From positions 1 to 6,457 of the forward strand of contig CAMLCW010000292.1 in the NCBI GenBank assembly GCA_946478645.1: a DNA stretch of 6,457 bases, read 5' to 3'. Shown here piece by piece: positions 1 to 5,954 of the stretch. Position numbers and translations under genes: made by a program. The DNA comes from an uncultured Variovorax sp. (GTDB lineage: Bacteria > Pseudomonadota > Gammaproteobacteria > Burkholderiales > Burkholderiaceae). The notes below the pieces were generated by a model that did not search any database, had not been told where the DNA came from, and saw nothing but the letters and a program-made list of their open reading frames with translations. Within the stretch, counting starts at the first letter, position 1. Every line of letters starts with the position of its first letter.

Positions 1-638
1 CGCAGGATGGCGCGCATCGTGCGGTTGCTCCACGACGGCGCGGTGCCGCCGTAGAAGAGCCCGTCGGGCGAGGTGTACTGGCCCTTGGTGACGGCTTCGC
101 GGAAGGCGCGCATGCCGTGCTGCGCGATGTAGGCGGCCAGCGCCGCCTCGTCGGCAGGCGTCGGCGGCCAGGTGGCCGGCAGCACCAGCGGCTCGACCTC
201 GGCATAGCCCGCGTTCACCGGCAGCGGCTCGCCGAAGTCGATGTGGTTGCGGTTCAGATCGATGTTGTCCTCGTTGGTGCGGTGCAGGTGCGAGAAGCCG
301 TGCGGATTCACCGCATGCACCAGCAGCAGCGCCACGCCGGCCTGGTCGAGGCGGCCCAGCAGTTCCGCATCGTTGAGCGTGGCGACCTGCGCACCCGAGC
401 CGCAGAAGCCCTCGGGGCCGTGCGTGCCGGAGCTCACGAGCAGCAGCTTCTTCGCGTCCTTTGCGCCGACCAGCGCCAGGTCGGTGGCCAGTTCCTCGCC
501 GAGCGCGCCGCGGTGCGCGGGATGCACGAAGCTCTCGATCGTGGCGCCGCGCGCGGCGGCCGCGTCGAGGAACTTGGCGCGAGCCTCGGCATAGGTGCCC
601 GAGAAGTGGCGGACGCTGCCGCCGGCGGATGTCTGCAT
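1..638 (-). CDS. M14 family zinc metallopeptidase, DUF2817 type (partial, C-terminus off window)
   Basis: The first 212 residues of a protein whose 3' end lies beyond the left edge. The start is the ATG at 636-638, preceded by a good ribosome binding site (GGAG at 647-650 on this strand, about 9 bases away). The sequence shows a carboxypeptidase-like core: SSGTHGPEG at residues 68-76 gives the HxxE zinc-ligand pair (H72, E75), and VNPHGF followed by NEDNIDLNRN (109-130) matches the Asn-Arg substrate-binding segment of M14 enzymes. The third zinc histidine is expected further on and cannot be seen. M14/DUF2817 proteins are known as zinc-dependent hydrolases related to carboxypeptidases and succinylglutamate desuccinylase/aspartoacylase; the substrate of this subgroup is not established. 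No signal peptide is visible, so it is probably cytoplasmic. It follows the GST-like gene by 28 bases and is probably its operon partner. The family call is solid; the function is open. Confidence 0.85.
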   Translation of the reverse strand, partial: MQTSAGGSVRHFSGTYAEARAKFLDAAAARGATIESFVHPAHRGALGEELATDLALVGAKDAKKLLLVSSGTHGPEGFCGSGAQVATLNDAELLGRLDQAGVALLLVHAVNPHGFSHLHRTNEDNIDLNRNHIDFGEPLPVNAGYAEVEPLVLPATWPPTPADEAALAAYIAQHGMRAFREAVTKGQYTSPDGLFYGGTAPSWSNRTMRAIL

Positions 639-666
639 GGAAGGATCTCCTGTTGTCGTGCGCGAA

Positions 667-1326
667 TCATGGCGGAAAGACGGTGCCTGGCGCGCCGGGT
701 TGCCACGGCGCATGCTTGTGCATCGCGCGCTCGAACAGCGCCGACGCGGTCCATCCGGCGAGCCAGGCATGCAGGCGCGGCCACGGCTGCATGCCGAACC
801 AGGCGGTATCGACCATCGCGAACTGCCGCACGAAGGGCATCACGGCGGCGTCGGCCAGTGTGGGCGCGGCACCGAAGAGCTGTCCGGCCGGGGCCAGCAT
901 GGTTTCAAGCCGCCGCAGGAAATCGGCGCCGCGCTCGCGCGCATCGGCATCGGGCGCCGCGTCCGTGAAGCGCTGCGGGTACTTGTAGCGGTCGAGCTGC
1001 GGTTTGAAGCCGTCGTCGCAGTCGGCCACCAGCGCGAGCATGTCGTCGAGCGTGCCCGTGGCCGGCGCCAGCCATCGCAGCGGGTCGCTCTGCCGCAACG
1101 CCCACAGCATGATGTCGAGGCTTTGCGCCAGCACCGTCCCGTCGTCCAGCACGAGCACCGGCACCGTGCCCTTGGGCGAGGCGGCGAGCATGTCGGCCGG
1201 CTTGTTCTTCAGCACCACTTCGCGCAGCTCGCAGCGCACTCCGCTCGCGAGCAGCGCGAGGCGTGCACGCATCGCATACGGGCAACGGCGAAAGCTGTAG
1301 AGGACGGGCAGGCGGGCGTCGGGCAT
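667..1326 (-). CDS. glutathione S-transferase-like protein
   Basis: A 219-residue protein of usual GST length. The N-terminal thioredoxin-like domain is clear: LYSFRRCPYAMRAR (9-22) holds a CPYA motif with C15 at the position of the reactive cysteine found in omega-, beta- and glutaredoxin-2-like GSTs. SPKGTVPVL (50-58) carries the conserved cis-proline (P56), and AQSLDI (67-72) is the glutathione gamma-glutamyl-binding turn, with Q68-S69 in place of the commoner E-S. The C-terminal part (about 90-219) is the helical domain, including the TLADAAVMPFVRQ segment like the GST N-capping motif. With a single cysteine in CPYA, thiol-transferase or deglutathionylation chemistry is more likely than classical conjugation; that is inference. 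It starts 7 bases after the Fur-family stop codon with no strong ribosome binding site of its own, suggesting translational coupling. The true substrate is unknown. Confidence 0.9.
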   Translation of the reverse strand: MPDARLPVLYSFRRCPYAMRARLALLASGVRCELREVVLKNKPADMLAASPKGTVPVLVLDDGTVLAQSLDIMLWALRQSDPLRWLAPATGTLDDMLALVADCDDGFKPQLDRYKYPQRFTDAAPDADARERGADFLRRLETMLAPAGQLFGAAPTLADAAVMPFVRQFAMVDTAWFGMQPWPRLHAWLAGWTASALFERAMHKHAPWQPGAPGTVFPP

Positions 1327-1333
1327 CGGGCGA

Positions 1334-1834
1334 TCAGCCGCTGCATTCCCCGCAGGTGCCGTGCAGCGTGAACGCGGTCCGGCGTGCGTCGATGCCGTGC
1401 TTGCGCAGTTCCCGGCCGAGGCGGCTCATCACCTTGGGCAGCGCCGGATCGGCGGGCAGCGCGAGCACCTTGTGGCACAGGTCGCATTCGAACCGGTGGC
1501 CCGACGCGGCGTCCACGTGGCGCGAGAAGCGGTTGATGCGGTCGGCGCCGACCCGGCGGTCGCACAGGCCGGCCTCGACCAGCCGGTCGAGCACGCGGTA
1601 GACGGTCACCCGGTCGGGCCGCTGTCCGGCGGCGGCGGTGTAGGCGGCGACCAGGTCGTCGTGGGTGAGCGGGTGGGAGGCCTCGGCCAGCAGCCCCAGC
1701 ACCGTCTGCGCGGCGCGCGTCGCGCGCAGGCCCGCGGCGCGCAGCAGGGCTTCGCTGTCGAGCGGTGGTGCGGCGGACGGGGCGGGCTTCGGGGGCAGGC
1801 GCATGGTTTTCTCGGAACCGCCATTGTGTTGCAT
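1334..1834 (-). CDS. Fur-family metal-responsive transcriptional regulator
   Basis: A 166-residue DNA-binding regulator of the Fur/Zur/PerR family, first gene of the leftward operon. After a proline/alanine-rich leader (about 12-24), the winged-helix domain runs to about residue 100; VTVYRVLDRLVEAGL (76-90) is the recognition-helix signature. The dimerisation domain follows with two CxxC pairs (C117/C120 and C161/C164), the structural zinc site of many Fur proteins. The usual His-rich regulatory signature before the first CxxC is reduced to SGHRF (H113), so the sensed metal cannot be read off; zinc (Zur-like) and iron or peroxide sensing all stay possible. An alternative in-frame ATG at 1802-1804 (residue 11) would remove a poorly conserved-looking leader and has a modest GAG ribosome site. 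The upstream start has a GGGGA at 1843-1847. Autoregulation and control of the downstream GST and M14 genes is the natural inference. Confidence 0.88.
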   Translation of the reverse strand: MQHNGGSEKTMRLPPKPAPSAAPPLDSEALLRAAGLRATRAAQTVLGLLAEASHPLTHDDLVAAYTAAAGQRPDRVTVYRVLDRLVEAGLCDRRVGADRINRFSRHVDAASGHRFECDLCHKVLALPADPALPKVMSRLGRELRKHGIDARRTAFTLHGTCGECSG

Positions 1835-1841
1835 TCCGCAA
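1829..1841. promoter_or_regulatory. small inverted repeat in the fur/esterase divergent region (candidate operator)
   Basis: TTGC-ATTCC-GCAA is an inverted repeat with 4-base arms lying across the upstream ATG of the Fur-family gene. If translation really begins at 1804 it would sit just upstream of the coding region, a plausible place for an autoregulatory operator. The arms are short and it does not look like a classical Fur box, so chance is a real possibility. I see no convincing -35/-10 pair for either gene in the 86-base gap (1835-1920). Confidence 0.2.
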
Positions 1842-1920
1842 GTCCCCGGCCCGGCCTGTCCGAATGCGCTAAGGTCTGGTTCTTTGAGTCCTTTCGAATA
1901 CCTTTTTCTTGCCGACCACC

Positions 1921-2595
1921 ATGTCCCGTCCCGCCATCGAAATAGAAACCGCCCCCCATCCCACCGCCGCGGTGATCGTGATGCACGGCCTCGGTGCCGA
2001 CGGCAACGACTTCGTGCCGATTGCGAACGAACTCGACCTGTCGGCCGCAGGGCCGGTGCGCTTCGTGTTCCCGAACGCGCCGGTGATCCCGGTCACCATC
2101 AACGGCGGCTACCAGATGCCGGCCTGGTACGACATCGTGATGTCCGACCTCGGCAAGCGCGAAGACGAGGCCGGCCTGCGGCGCTCGCAGGCGGCCATCG
2201 AGGCACTGATCGCGAACGAGAAGGCGCGCGGCATCGCGGCCGGGCGTATCGTGGTGGCGGGCTTCTCGCAGGGCTGCGCGATGGCGCTCATGACCGGACT
2301 GCGCCACACCGAGCGGCTCGCCGGCATCGTCGGCCTCTCGGGCTACCTGCCGATCGCTGCCACGACCGCGGCCGAACGCCATGCGGCCAACCACGAGACG
2401 CCCGTGTTCCTCGCGCACGGCCTGCAGGACCCGGTGGTGCCGTTGGCGCGGGCGCAGCAGTCGCGCGATGCGCTCGCCGCGCTGGGCCATCCCGTCGAAT
2501 GGCACGAATACCCGATGGCGCATTCCGTCTGCATGGAGGAAATCGCCGACCTGAACCGCTTCCTGCTGCGCGTGCTTGCCGGCCCCACGCCGTGA
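1921..2595 (+). CDS. alpha/beta-hydrolase carboxylesterase (phospholipase/carboxylesterase family, COG0400/YpfH-like)
   Basis: A 224-residue serine hydrolase, the normal size for the small carboxylesterase (Abhydrolase_2) family. The catalytic triad is readable: the nucleophile S116 in GFSQG (114-118, GxSxG), the acid D170 in HGLQDPVVP (166-174), and H201 in PMAHSV (198-203). HGLGADGNDF (22-31) forms the oxyanion-hole region and PNAPVIPVTINGG (51-63) and PAWYDI (67-72) are further family hallmarks. No signal peptide, so cytoplasmic. Members hydrolyse short-chain carboxyl esters and sometimes lysophospholipids or acyl-thioesters; the native substrate here is unknown. I chose the ATG at 1921; an upstream TTG at 1909 is in frame but has no ribosome site, and neither start has a strong one. 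It is transcribed divergently from the Fur-family operon and 120 bases ahead of gshA. Confidence 0.92.
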   Translation: MSRPAIEIETAPHPTAAVIVMHGLGADGNDFVPIANELDLSAAGPVRFVFPNAPVIPVTINGGYQMPAWYDIVMSDLGKREDEAGLRRSQAAIEALIANEKARGIAAGRIVVAGFSQGCAMALMTGLRHTERLAGIVGLSGYLPIAATTAAERHAANHETPVFLAHGLQDPVVPLARAQQSRDALAALGHPVEWHEYPMAHSVCMEEIADLNRFLLRVLAGPTP

Positions 2596-2715
2596 CCTCA
2601 GCCATCGAAAACGCAGCGGGCGCGCAGCATAGCGGAAGCCGGGTTTCCCTGCACGAGCAGTGCCGGTGCGCCCGTGCTACCTTCCAGCCCCTCAGAGATG
2701 GACGGGCATAAGAAT

Positions 2716-4272
2716 ATGAGCAGCAGATTGCAGGAGAGGCTGGGGGCGATCTCGGCCGCGCGGTTGAAGGGGATGCGTCGCGGCATCGAGAAGGAGAGCC
2801 TGCGCGCGCTGCCCGACGGCAAGCTCGCGCTGACGCCGCATCCGGCCGCGCTCGGATCGGCGCTGACCCACCCGCACATCACGACCGATTTCAGCGAATC
2901 GCAGCTGGAGCTCATCACGGGCGTGCATGCCGACGTCGACGCGGCGATCGAGGAACTGACCCGCGTTCACCAGTTCACCTACCGCGTGCTCGATTCGCTC
3001 GGCGACGAGCGGCTCTGGGTGTCGAGCATGCCCTGCGGCCTGCCGACCGACGAGACCATCCCGATCGGGCTCTACGGTTCCTCGAACGTCGGGCGCGCCA
3101 AGAGCGTCTACCGCATGGGCCTGAGCCACCGCTACGGCCGCCGCATGCAGACCATTTCGGGCATTCACTACAACTGGTCGCTGCCCGACGTGTCGAGCGA
3201 GCAGTACTTCGGGCTGATCCGCAATTTCCGCCGCCACGCCTTCCTGTTGCTGTACCTGTTCGGCGCCTCGCCCGCGCTGTGTTCGAGCTTCGTGGCGGGC
3301 CGCCCGCACGAGCTGCAGCCGCTCGGCGACGGCAGCATGTTCATGCCGCACGGCACCTCGCTGCGCATGGGACGCCTGGGCTACCAGAGCGACGCACAGG
3401 CCTCGCTCGCGGTGAGCTACAACAGCCTCGAGGGCTACGGTGCGTCGCTGCAGGATGCGCTCACGCGGCCCTGGCCCGCTTATGAGGCGATCGGCATCCG
3501 CAATCTCGGCGGCGACTACAACCAGTTGGCCACCAGCCTGCTGCAGATCGAGAACGAGTTCTACGGCACCATCCGGCCGAAGCGCGTCATCCATCCGGGC
3601 GAGCGTCCGCTGCATGCGCTGCGCGAGCGCGGCGTCGAGTACGTCGAGGTGCGGCTGATGGACCTCGACCCGTTCGAGCCCGTCGGCATCAACGCGCAGA
3701 CGATGCGCTTCCTCGACGTGTTCCTGCTGCAGTGCCTGCTGGGCGACAGCCCCGACGACACGCCGCAGGAGATCGCCGAACTGGCGCACAACCAGCACCT
3801 CACGGCCGCGCGCGGGCGCGAACCGGGCCTGCGCCTGCTGCGCGGGGGCCGCGAGGTGGCACTGGCCGACTGGGGTATCGAGCTGGTCGAGCAGTGCCTG
3901 CCGATCGCCGCCGCGCTCGACGCGGCCCACGGCGGCACGCAGCACGCCGAGGCCGTGCGCGCCGCGCTGGCGGCGCTGCAGGCGCCCGACAGCCTGCCGT
4001 CGGCCCGCGTGCTGGCGGCGGTCGAGTCGCAGTACGGCAACTCCTTCATCGGCTTCGTGCGCGCCCGTTCGGAAGCGGCGCGCGCCGCGATGCTCGCGCT
4101 GCCGTTCCCGCAAGAGCAGCAGGCCGAATTCGAGCGCATGACCGAGGCCTCGATCGAGGAGCAGAAGCGCATCGAGGCGGCCGACACCATGCCCTTCGAG
4201 ATCTACCGCGAGCAGTACGTGTCGCCGGCCCGGCTGGGCATCGGCCACGGCAAGGTGGCCGTCGCGGCCTGA
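2716..4272 (+). CDS. gshA: glutamate-cysteine ligase (gamma-glutamylcysteine synthetase)
   Basis: Catalyses the ATP-dependent joining of glutamate and cysteine, the first and rate-limiting step of glutathione synthesis, in the cytoplasm. From the ATG at 2716 the product is 518 residues, the length of E. coli GshA. It carries the hallmarks of that class: GIEKESLR (23-30), TTDFSESQLELIT (56-68), the SSMPCGLP segment (103-110), and YGSSNVGRAKSVYR followed by QTISGIHYNWSLP (120-157), which closely resemble the E. coli enzyme's ATP/Mg and substrate-binding regions. In-frame upstream starts exist (ATG 2698, GTG 2674) but only the 2716 start gives the family length; its ribosome site is weak. The gene stands apart, with 120 bases before it and 201 after, and gshB (glutathione synthetase) is not in the window. 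Family GshA proteins are feedback-inhibited by glutathione; nothing in the sequence shows transcriptional control. Confidence 0.96.
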   Translation: MSSRLQERLGAISAARLKGMRRGIEKESLRALPDGKLALTPHPAALGSALTHPHITTDFSESQLELITGVHADVDAAIEELTRVHQFTYRVLDSLGDERLWVSSMPCGLPTDETIPIGLYGSSNVGRAKSVYRMGLSHRYGRRMQTISGIHYNWSLPDVSSEQYFGLIRNFRRHAFLLLYLFGASPALCSSFVAGRPHELQPLGDGSMFMPHGTSLRMGRLGYQSDAQASLAVSYNSLEGYGASLQDALTRPWPAYEAIGIRNLGGDYNQLATSLLQIENEFYGTIRPKRVIHPGERPLHALRERGVEYVEVRLMDLDPFEPVGINAQTMRFLDVFLLQCLLGDSPDDTPQEIAELAHNQHLTAARGREPGLRLLRGGREVALADWGIELVEQCLPIAAALDAAHGGTQHAEAVRAALAALQAPDSLPSARVLAAVESQYGNSFIGFVRARSEAARAAMLALPFPQEQQAEFERMTEASIEEQKRIEAADTMPFEIYREQYVSPARLGIGHGKVAVAA

Positions 4273-4342
4273 GCCGCGCCAGGGCCGCGCCTGTCCTCCA
4301 CCTCCCACCGGCCCCGCGCCACCATGACGACAGGTGCGGGCG

Positions 4343-4363
4343 CCAATCGCCTACAGGCATTGG
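4343..4363 (+). repeat. inverted repeat / stem-loop upstream of the response regulator
   Basis: CCAAT (4343-4347) and GCC (4349-4351) pair with GGC (4356-4358) and ATTGG (4359-4363), leaving one bulged C and a TACA loop: eight base pairs in all. No T-run follows, so it is a poor rho-independent terminator; it could be an operator or a leader structure for the response regulator. Function is inferred only from position. Confidence 0.35.
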
Positions 4364-4401
4364 CCGGCATCGCTCACCGTGGCCGCGCGCGCTGCGGCGA
4401 C

Positions 4402-4414
4402 CATGGAATCCATG
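4402..4414. promoter_or_regulatory. perfect 13-base palindrome upstream of the response regulator (candidate operator)
   Basis: CATGGA-A-TCCATG is a perfect inverted repeat of 6-base arms around one central base, 60 bases ahead of the response-regulator start. It is the right size for a small dimeric regulator site, but a repeat this short can occur by chance and no second copy was noticed in the window. Confidence 0.25.
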
Positions 4415-4473
4415 CAGTTTCCAAGATCCCGCAGCCGCCACGTCGGGCGCCTGGCCGCGCCGGAGATTCCGGC

Positions 4474-4854
4474 ATGACCGTCAAGGCCTACCTCGTCGAG
4501 GACAGTGCCCTCATCCGCGACAACCTCGTCGGGTTCCTCCACGACGTGGCCGATGCGGACGTGGTGGCCTGCGCCAGCACCGAGGAGGAGGCCGTCCACT
4601 GGCTCGACACCCACCACGACGACTGGGACCTGACCATCGTCGACCTGTTCCTCGAGCGCGGCAACGGCCTCGGGGTGGTGCGGGCCTGCCGCAACCGCCG
4701 CGCCCGGCAGAAGGTGGTGGTGCTCAGCAACTACGCCACGGCCGACATGCGCAGGCGCTCGGCACAGCTCGGCGCGGATGCCTTCTTCGACAAGTCGGCC
4801 GAGCTCGACCAGCTGGTCGCCTACTGCGACAGCCTGCGTCACGCGGGCGACTGA
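4474..4854 (+). CDS. single-domain response regulator (stand-alone receiver)
   Basis: A 126-residue protein that consists of one CheY-like receiver domain and nothing else. The phosphorylation machinery is intact: acidic pocket E9-D10, phospho-acceptor D57 in IVDLFLERGNG (55-65), switch residue S85 with aromatic Y87 in VVLSNYA (82-88), and the conserved lysine K107 in FFDKS (104-108). With no DNA-binding or enzymatic output domain it must act through protein-protein contact, as a phosphorelay shuttle or by binding a partner. No histidine kinase is encoded nearby, so it is an orphan. The start at 4474 has a good GGAG ribosome site (4462-4465). A stem-loop with a short T-run follows the stop codon closely, so the gene probably ends its own transcript. 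The LSNYAT...FFDKS style resembles receivers I know from Burkholderiales, but the pathway is unknown. Confidence 0.9.
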   Translation: MTVKAYLVEDSALIRDNLVGFLHDVADADVVACASTEEEAVHWLDTHHDDWDLTIVDLFLERGNGLGVVRACRNRRARQKVVVLSNYATADMRRRSAQLGADAFFDKSAELDQLVAYCDSLRHAGD

Positions 4855-4860
4855 ATGCGC

Positions 4861-4890
4861 CGGCGGCGGTTCGCGCCGCTGCGATTTTCT
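4861..4890 (+). terminator. probable rho-independent terminator after the response regulator
   Basis: GCGGCG (4863-4868) and CGCCGC (4874-4879) form a perfect six-pair GC stem with a GTTCG loop, extendable by a G-T and a C-G pair (4861-4862 with 4880-4881). It is followed by GATTTTCT (4883-4890). The T-run is short and offset by three bases, so termination may be partial. It begins 7 bases after the response-regulator stop and separates that gene from the dehydrogenase. Confidence 0.45.
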
Positions 4891-4907
4891 GAGGTAAAAC
4901 GCCACGC

Positions 4908-4927
4908 GGCCGCCGTCGAAGGCGGCC
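4908..4927 (+). repeat. GC-rich stem-loop in the leader of the dehydrogenase gene
   Basis: GGCCGCC (4908-4914) and GGCGGCC (4921-4927) form a perfect seven-pair stem with a six-base GTCGAA loop. No T-run follows, so it is not a good intrinsic terminator. It lies 66 bases before the dehydrogenase ATG and could be part of that gene's leader or a second, back-up hairpin ending the upstream transcript. Confidence 0.4.
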
Positions 4928-4951
4928 AGGCACTCCCATTCCCCGGCAAGA

Positions 4952-4987
4952 CAGCAGCAGCAGCGAGACAGAGAAAGAAAGAAAGAG
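4952..4987 (+). repeat. short tandem repeats next to the dehydrogenase ribosome site
   Basis: Four CAG units (4952-4963) are followed by a purine tract with three full GAAA units (4973-4984) running into GAG (4985-4987), six bases before the dehydrogenase ATG. The tract contains the only plausible ribosome binding site (AAAGAG), which is weak. The repeat counts are low. Confidence 0.5.
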
Positions 4988-4993
4988 CGACCC

Positions 4994-5929
4994 ATGAGCA
5001 ACAGCACCAACAACATCGACTTCCACGGCCGCGTGGCCATCGTGACGGGCGCCGGCGGCGGCCTCGGCCGCCAGCATGCGCTGGCGCTCGCGGTGCGGGG
5101 TGCGAAGGTCGTGGTGAACGACCTGGGCAGCGCCGCCGATGGTTCGGGCGGCTCGGCGAGCGCCGCCGAGGGCGTGGTCGCCGAGATCCGCGCCGCGGGC
5201 GGCGAGGCGATCGCCAACGGCGCCTCGGTGACCGACTTCGCCGCGGTGCAGGCGATGGTGCAGCAGGCCGTCGACGCCTGGGGCCGCGTCGACATCCTGG
5301 TGAACAACGCCGGCATCCTGCGCGACAAGAGCTTCGCCAAGATGGAGCTCGCCGACTTCAAACTGGTGGTCGACGTGCACCTGATGGGCGCGGTGAACTG
5401 CACCAAGGCCGTGTGGGCGCTCATGAACGCGCAGAAGTACGGCCGCATCGTCATGACCACCTCGTCCTCGGGGCTCTACGGCAACTTCGGCCAGAGCAAC
5501 TACGGCGCGGCCAAGCTCGCGTTGGTGGGGCTGATGCAGACGCTGAGCATCGAGGGCGCGAAGAACGACGTCCGCGTCAACTGCCTCGCGCCCACCGCGG
5601 CCACGCGCATGACCGAAGGGCTGATGCCGCAGGAAGTGCTCGATGCGCTCAAGCCCGAGGCGGTCGTCCCGGCGATGCTGGTGCTGGCCTCGGCGGACGC
5701 TCCGAACCGCACCATCCTCTGCGCGGGCGCCGGCACCTTCGAGGCGGCGCACATCACGCTGACGCAGGGCGCCTGGATCGGCACCGGCCCCGACGCGCCC
5801 GAACAACTGGCCGCGCGGCTCGCCGAGGTGACCTCGCGTGAAGGAGAGGCCGTGCCGCAAAGCGGTGCCGCGCAGGGCACCAACGAGGTCGGCAAGGCCA
5901 TGAAGGCGGGCCACGCCCCCCAGGGTTGA
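4994..5929 (+). CDS. short-chain dehydrogenase/reductase, MFE-2 (3R-hydroxyacyl-CoA dehydrogenase) type
   Basis: A 311-residue NAD(P)-dependent oxidoreductase. The Rossmann motif TGAGGGLG (18-25), NNAG (104-107), catalytic serine in TTSSSG (155-160) and the Y170-G-A-A-K174 pair are all present. An acidic residue after the second strand (VVVNDLG, D43) favours NAD over NADP. The stretches NNAGILRDKSFAKM, QKYGRIVMTTSSSGLYGNFG and the RMTEGLMPQEVLDALKPE region strongly resemble the dehydrogenase half of eukaryotic peroxisomal multifunctional enzyme type 2 (HSD17B4), which oxidises (3R)-hydroxyacyl-CoA. Acyl-CoA or steroid-like side-chain oxidation is therefore the likely role, by homology only. 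Here the domain stands alone, without the fused hydratase, and ends in an Ala/Gly-rich tail (about 268-311) with no recognisable domain. It is cytoplasmic, probably has its own transcript, and faces the HPF-like gene 24 bases away. Confidence 0.92.
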   Translation: MSNSTNNIDFHGRVAIVTGAGGGLGRQHALALAVRGAKVVVNDLGSAADGSGGSASAAEGVVAEIRAAGGEAIANGASVTDFAAVQAMVQQAVDAWGRVDILVNNAGILRDKSFAKMELADFKLVVDVHLMGAVNCTKAVWALMNAQKYGRIVMTTSSSGLYGNFGQSNYGAAKLALVGLMQTLSIEGAKNDVRVNCLAPTAATRMTEGLMPQEVLDALKPEAVVPAMLVLASADAPNRTILCAGAGTFEAAHITLTQGAWIGTGPDAPEQLAARLAEVTSREGEAVPQSGAAQGTNEVGKAMKAGHAPQG

Positions 5930-5931
5930 GC

Positions 5932-5954
5932 CCCGGCCGGGCGGCGCTGCCGGC
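5932..5954. terminator. weak candidate bidirectional hairpin between convergent genes
   Basis: Between the converging dehydrogenase and HPF-like genes, GCCGG (5936-5940) can pair with CCGGC (5950-5954) around a nine-base loop, and CCCGGCCGGG (5932-5941) is itself palindromic. The structure touches the stop codon of the HPF-like gene. There is no T-run on either strand, so the terminator role is inferred from position alone. Confidence 0.25.

Larger units (their letters stand above)
4273..4473. other. intergenic region between gshA and the response regulator
   Basis: About 200 bases without a supported gene. An in-frame upstream ATG at 4324 could extend the response regulator by 50 residues, but the added segment is Arg/Pro/Gly/Ala-rich, unlike a receiver domain, and the ATG at 4474 has the better ribosome site. 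Just after the gshA stop, GCCGCGCC occurs twice (4273-4280 and 4284-4291), 11 bases apart. Two inverted repeats lie further on and are listed separately. No clear sigma-70 promoter and no terminator with a T-run was found. Confidence 0.6.

Noticed and set aside
117..1371. Several plus-strand open frames opposite the M14 and GST genes
   Set aside because: Arg/Ala-rich products with no motifs; the minus-strand genes have clear catalytic motifs, a good ribosome site for the M14 gene and operon spacing.
1803..1824. ATGG...CCAT imperfect inverted repeat at the alternative Fur-family start
   Set aside because: Only four-base perfect arms with interrupted pairing inside; not above chance and not like a Fur or Zur box.
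1606..2523. A 305-codon minus-strand frame spanning the esterase and part of the Fur-family gene
   Set aside because: It overlaps two well-supported genes in other frames and its product has no recognisable domain.
2692..4308. A 538-codon open frame on the minus strand, antisense to the whole of gshA
   Set aside because: Its product is rich in Arg, Ala, Gly, His and Gln with no domain, and it lies exactly opposite a strongly supported gene; long antisense frames are common in GC-rich codon-biased DNA.
4324..4473. N-terminal extension of the response regulator by 50 residues
   Set aside because: The extension is low-complexity, unlike a receiver domain, and the ATG at 4474 has a GGAG site at proper spacing and gives the standard receiver start.
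4724..5914. A 396-codon open frame on the minus strand, antisense to the dehydrogenase
   Set aside because: Low-complexity His/Arg/Gly/Ala-rich product with no motifs; a mirror frame of the real dehydrogenase gene.
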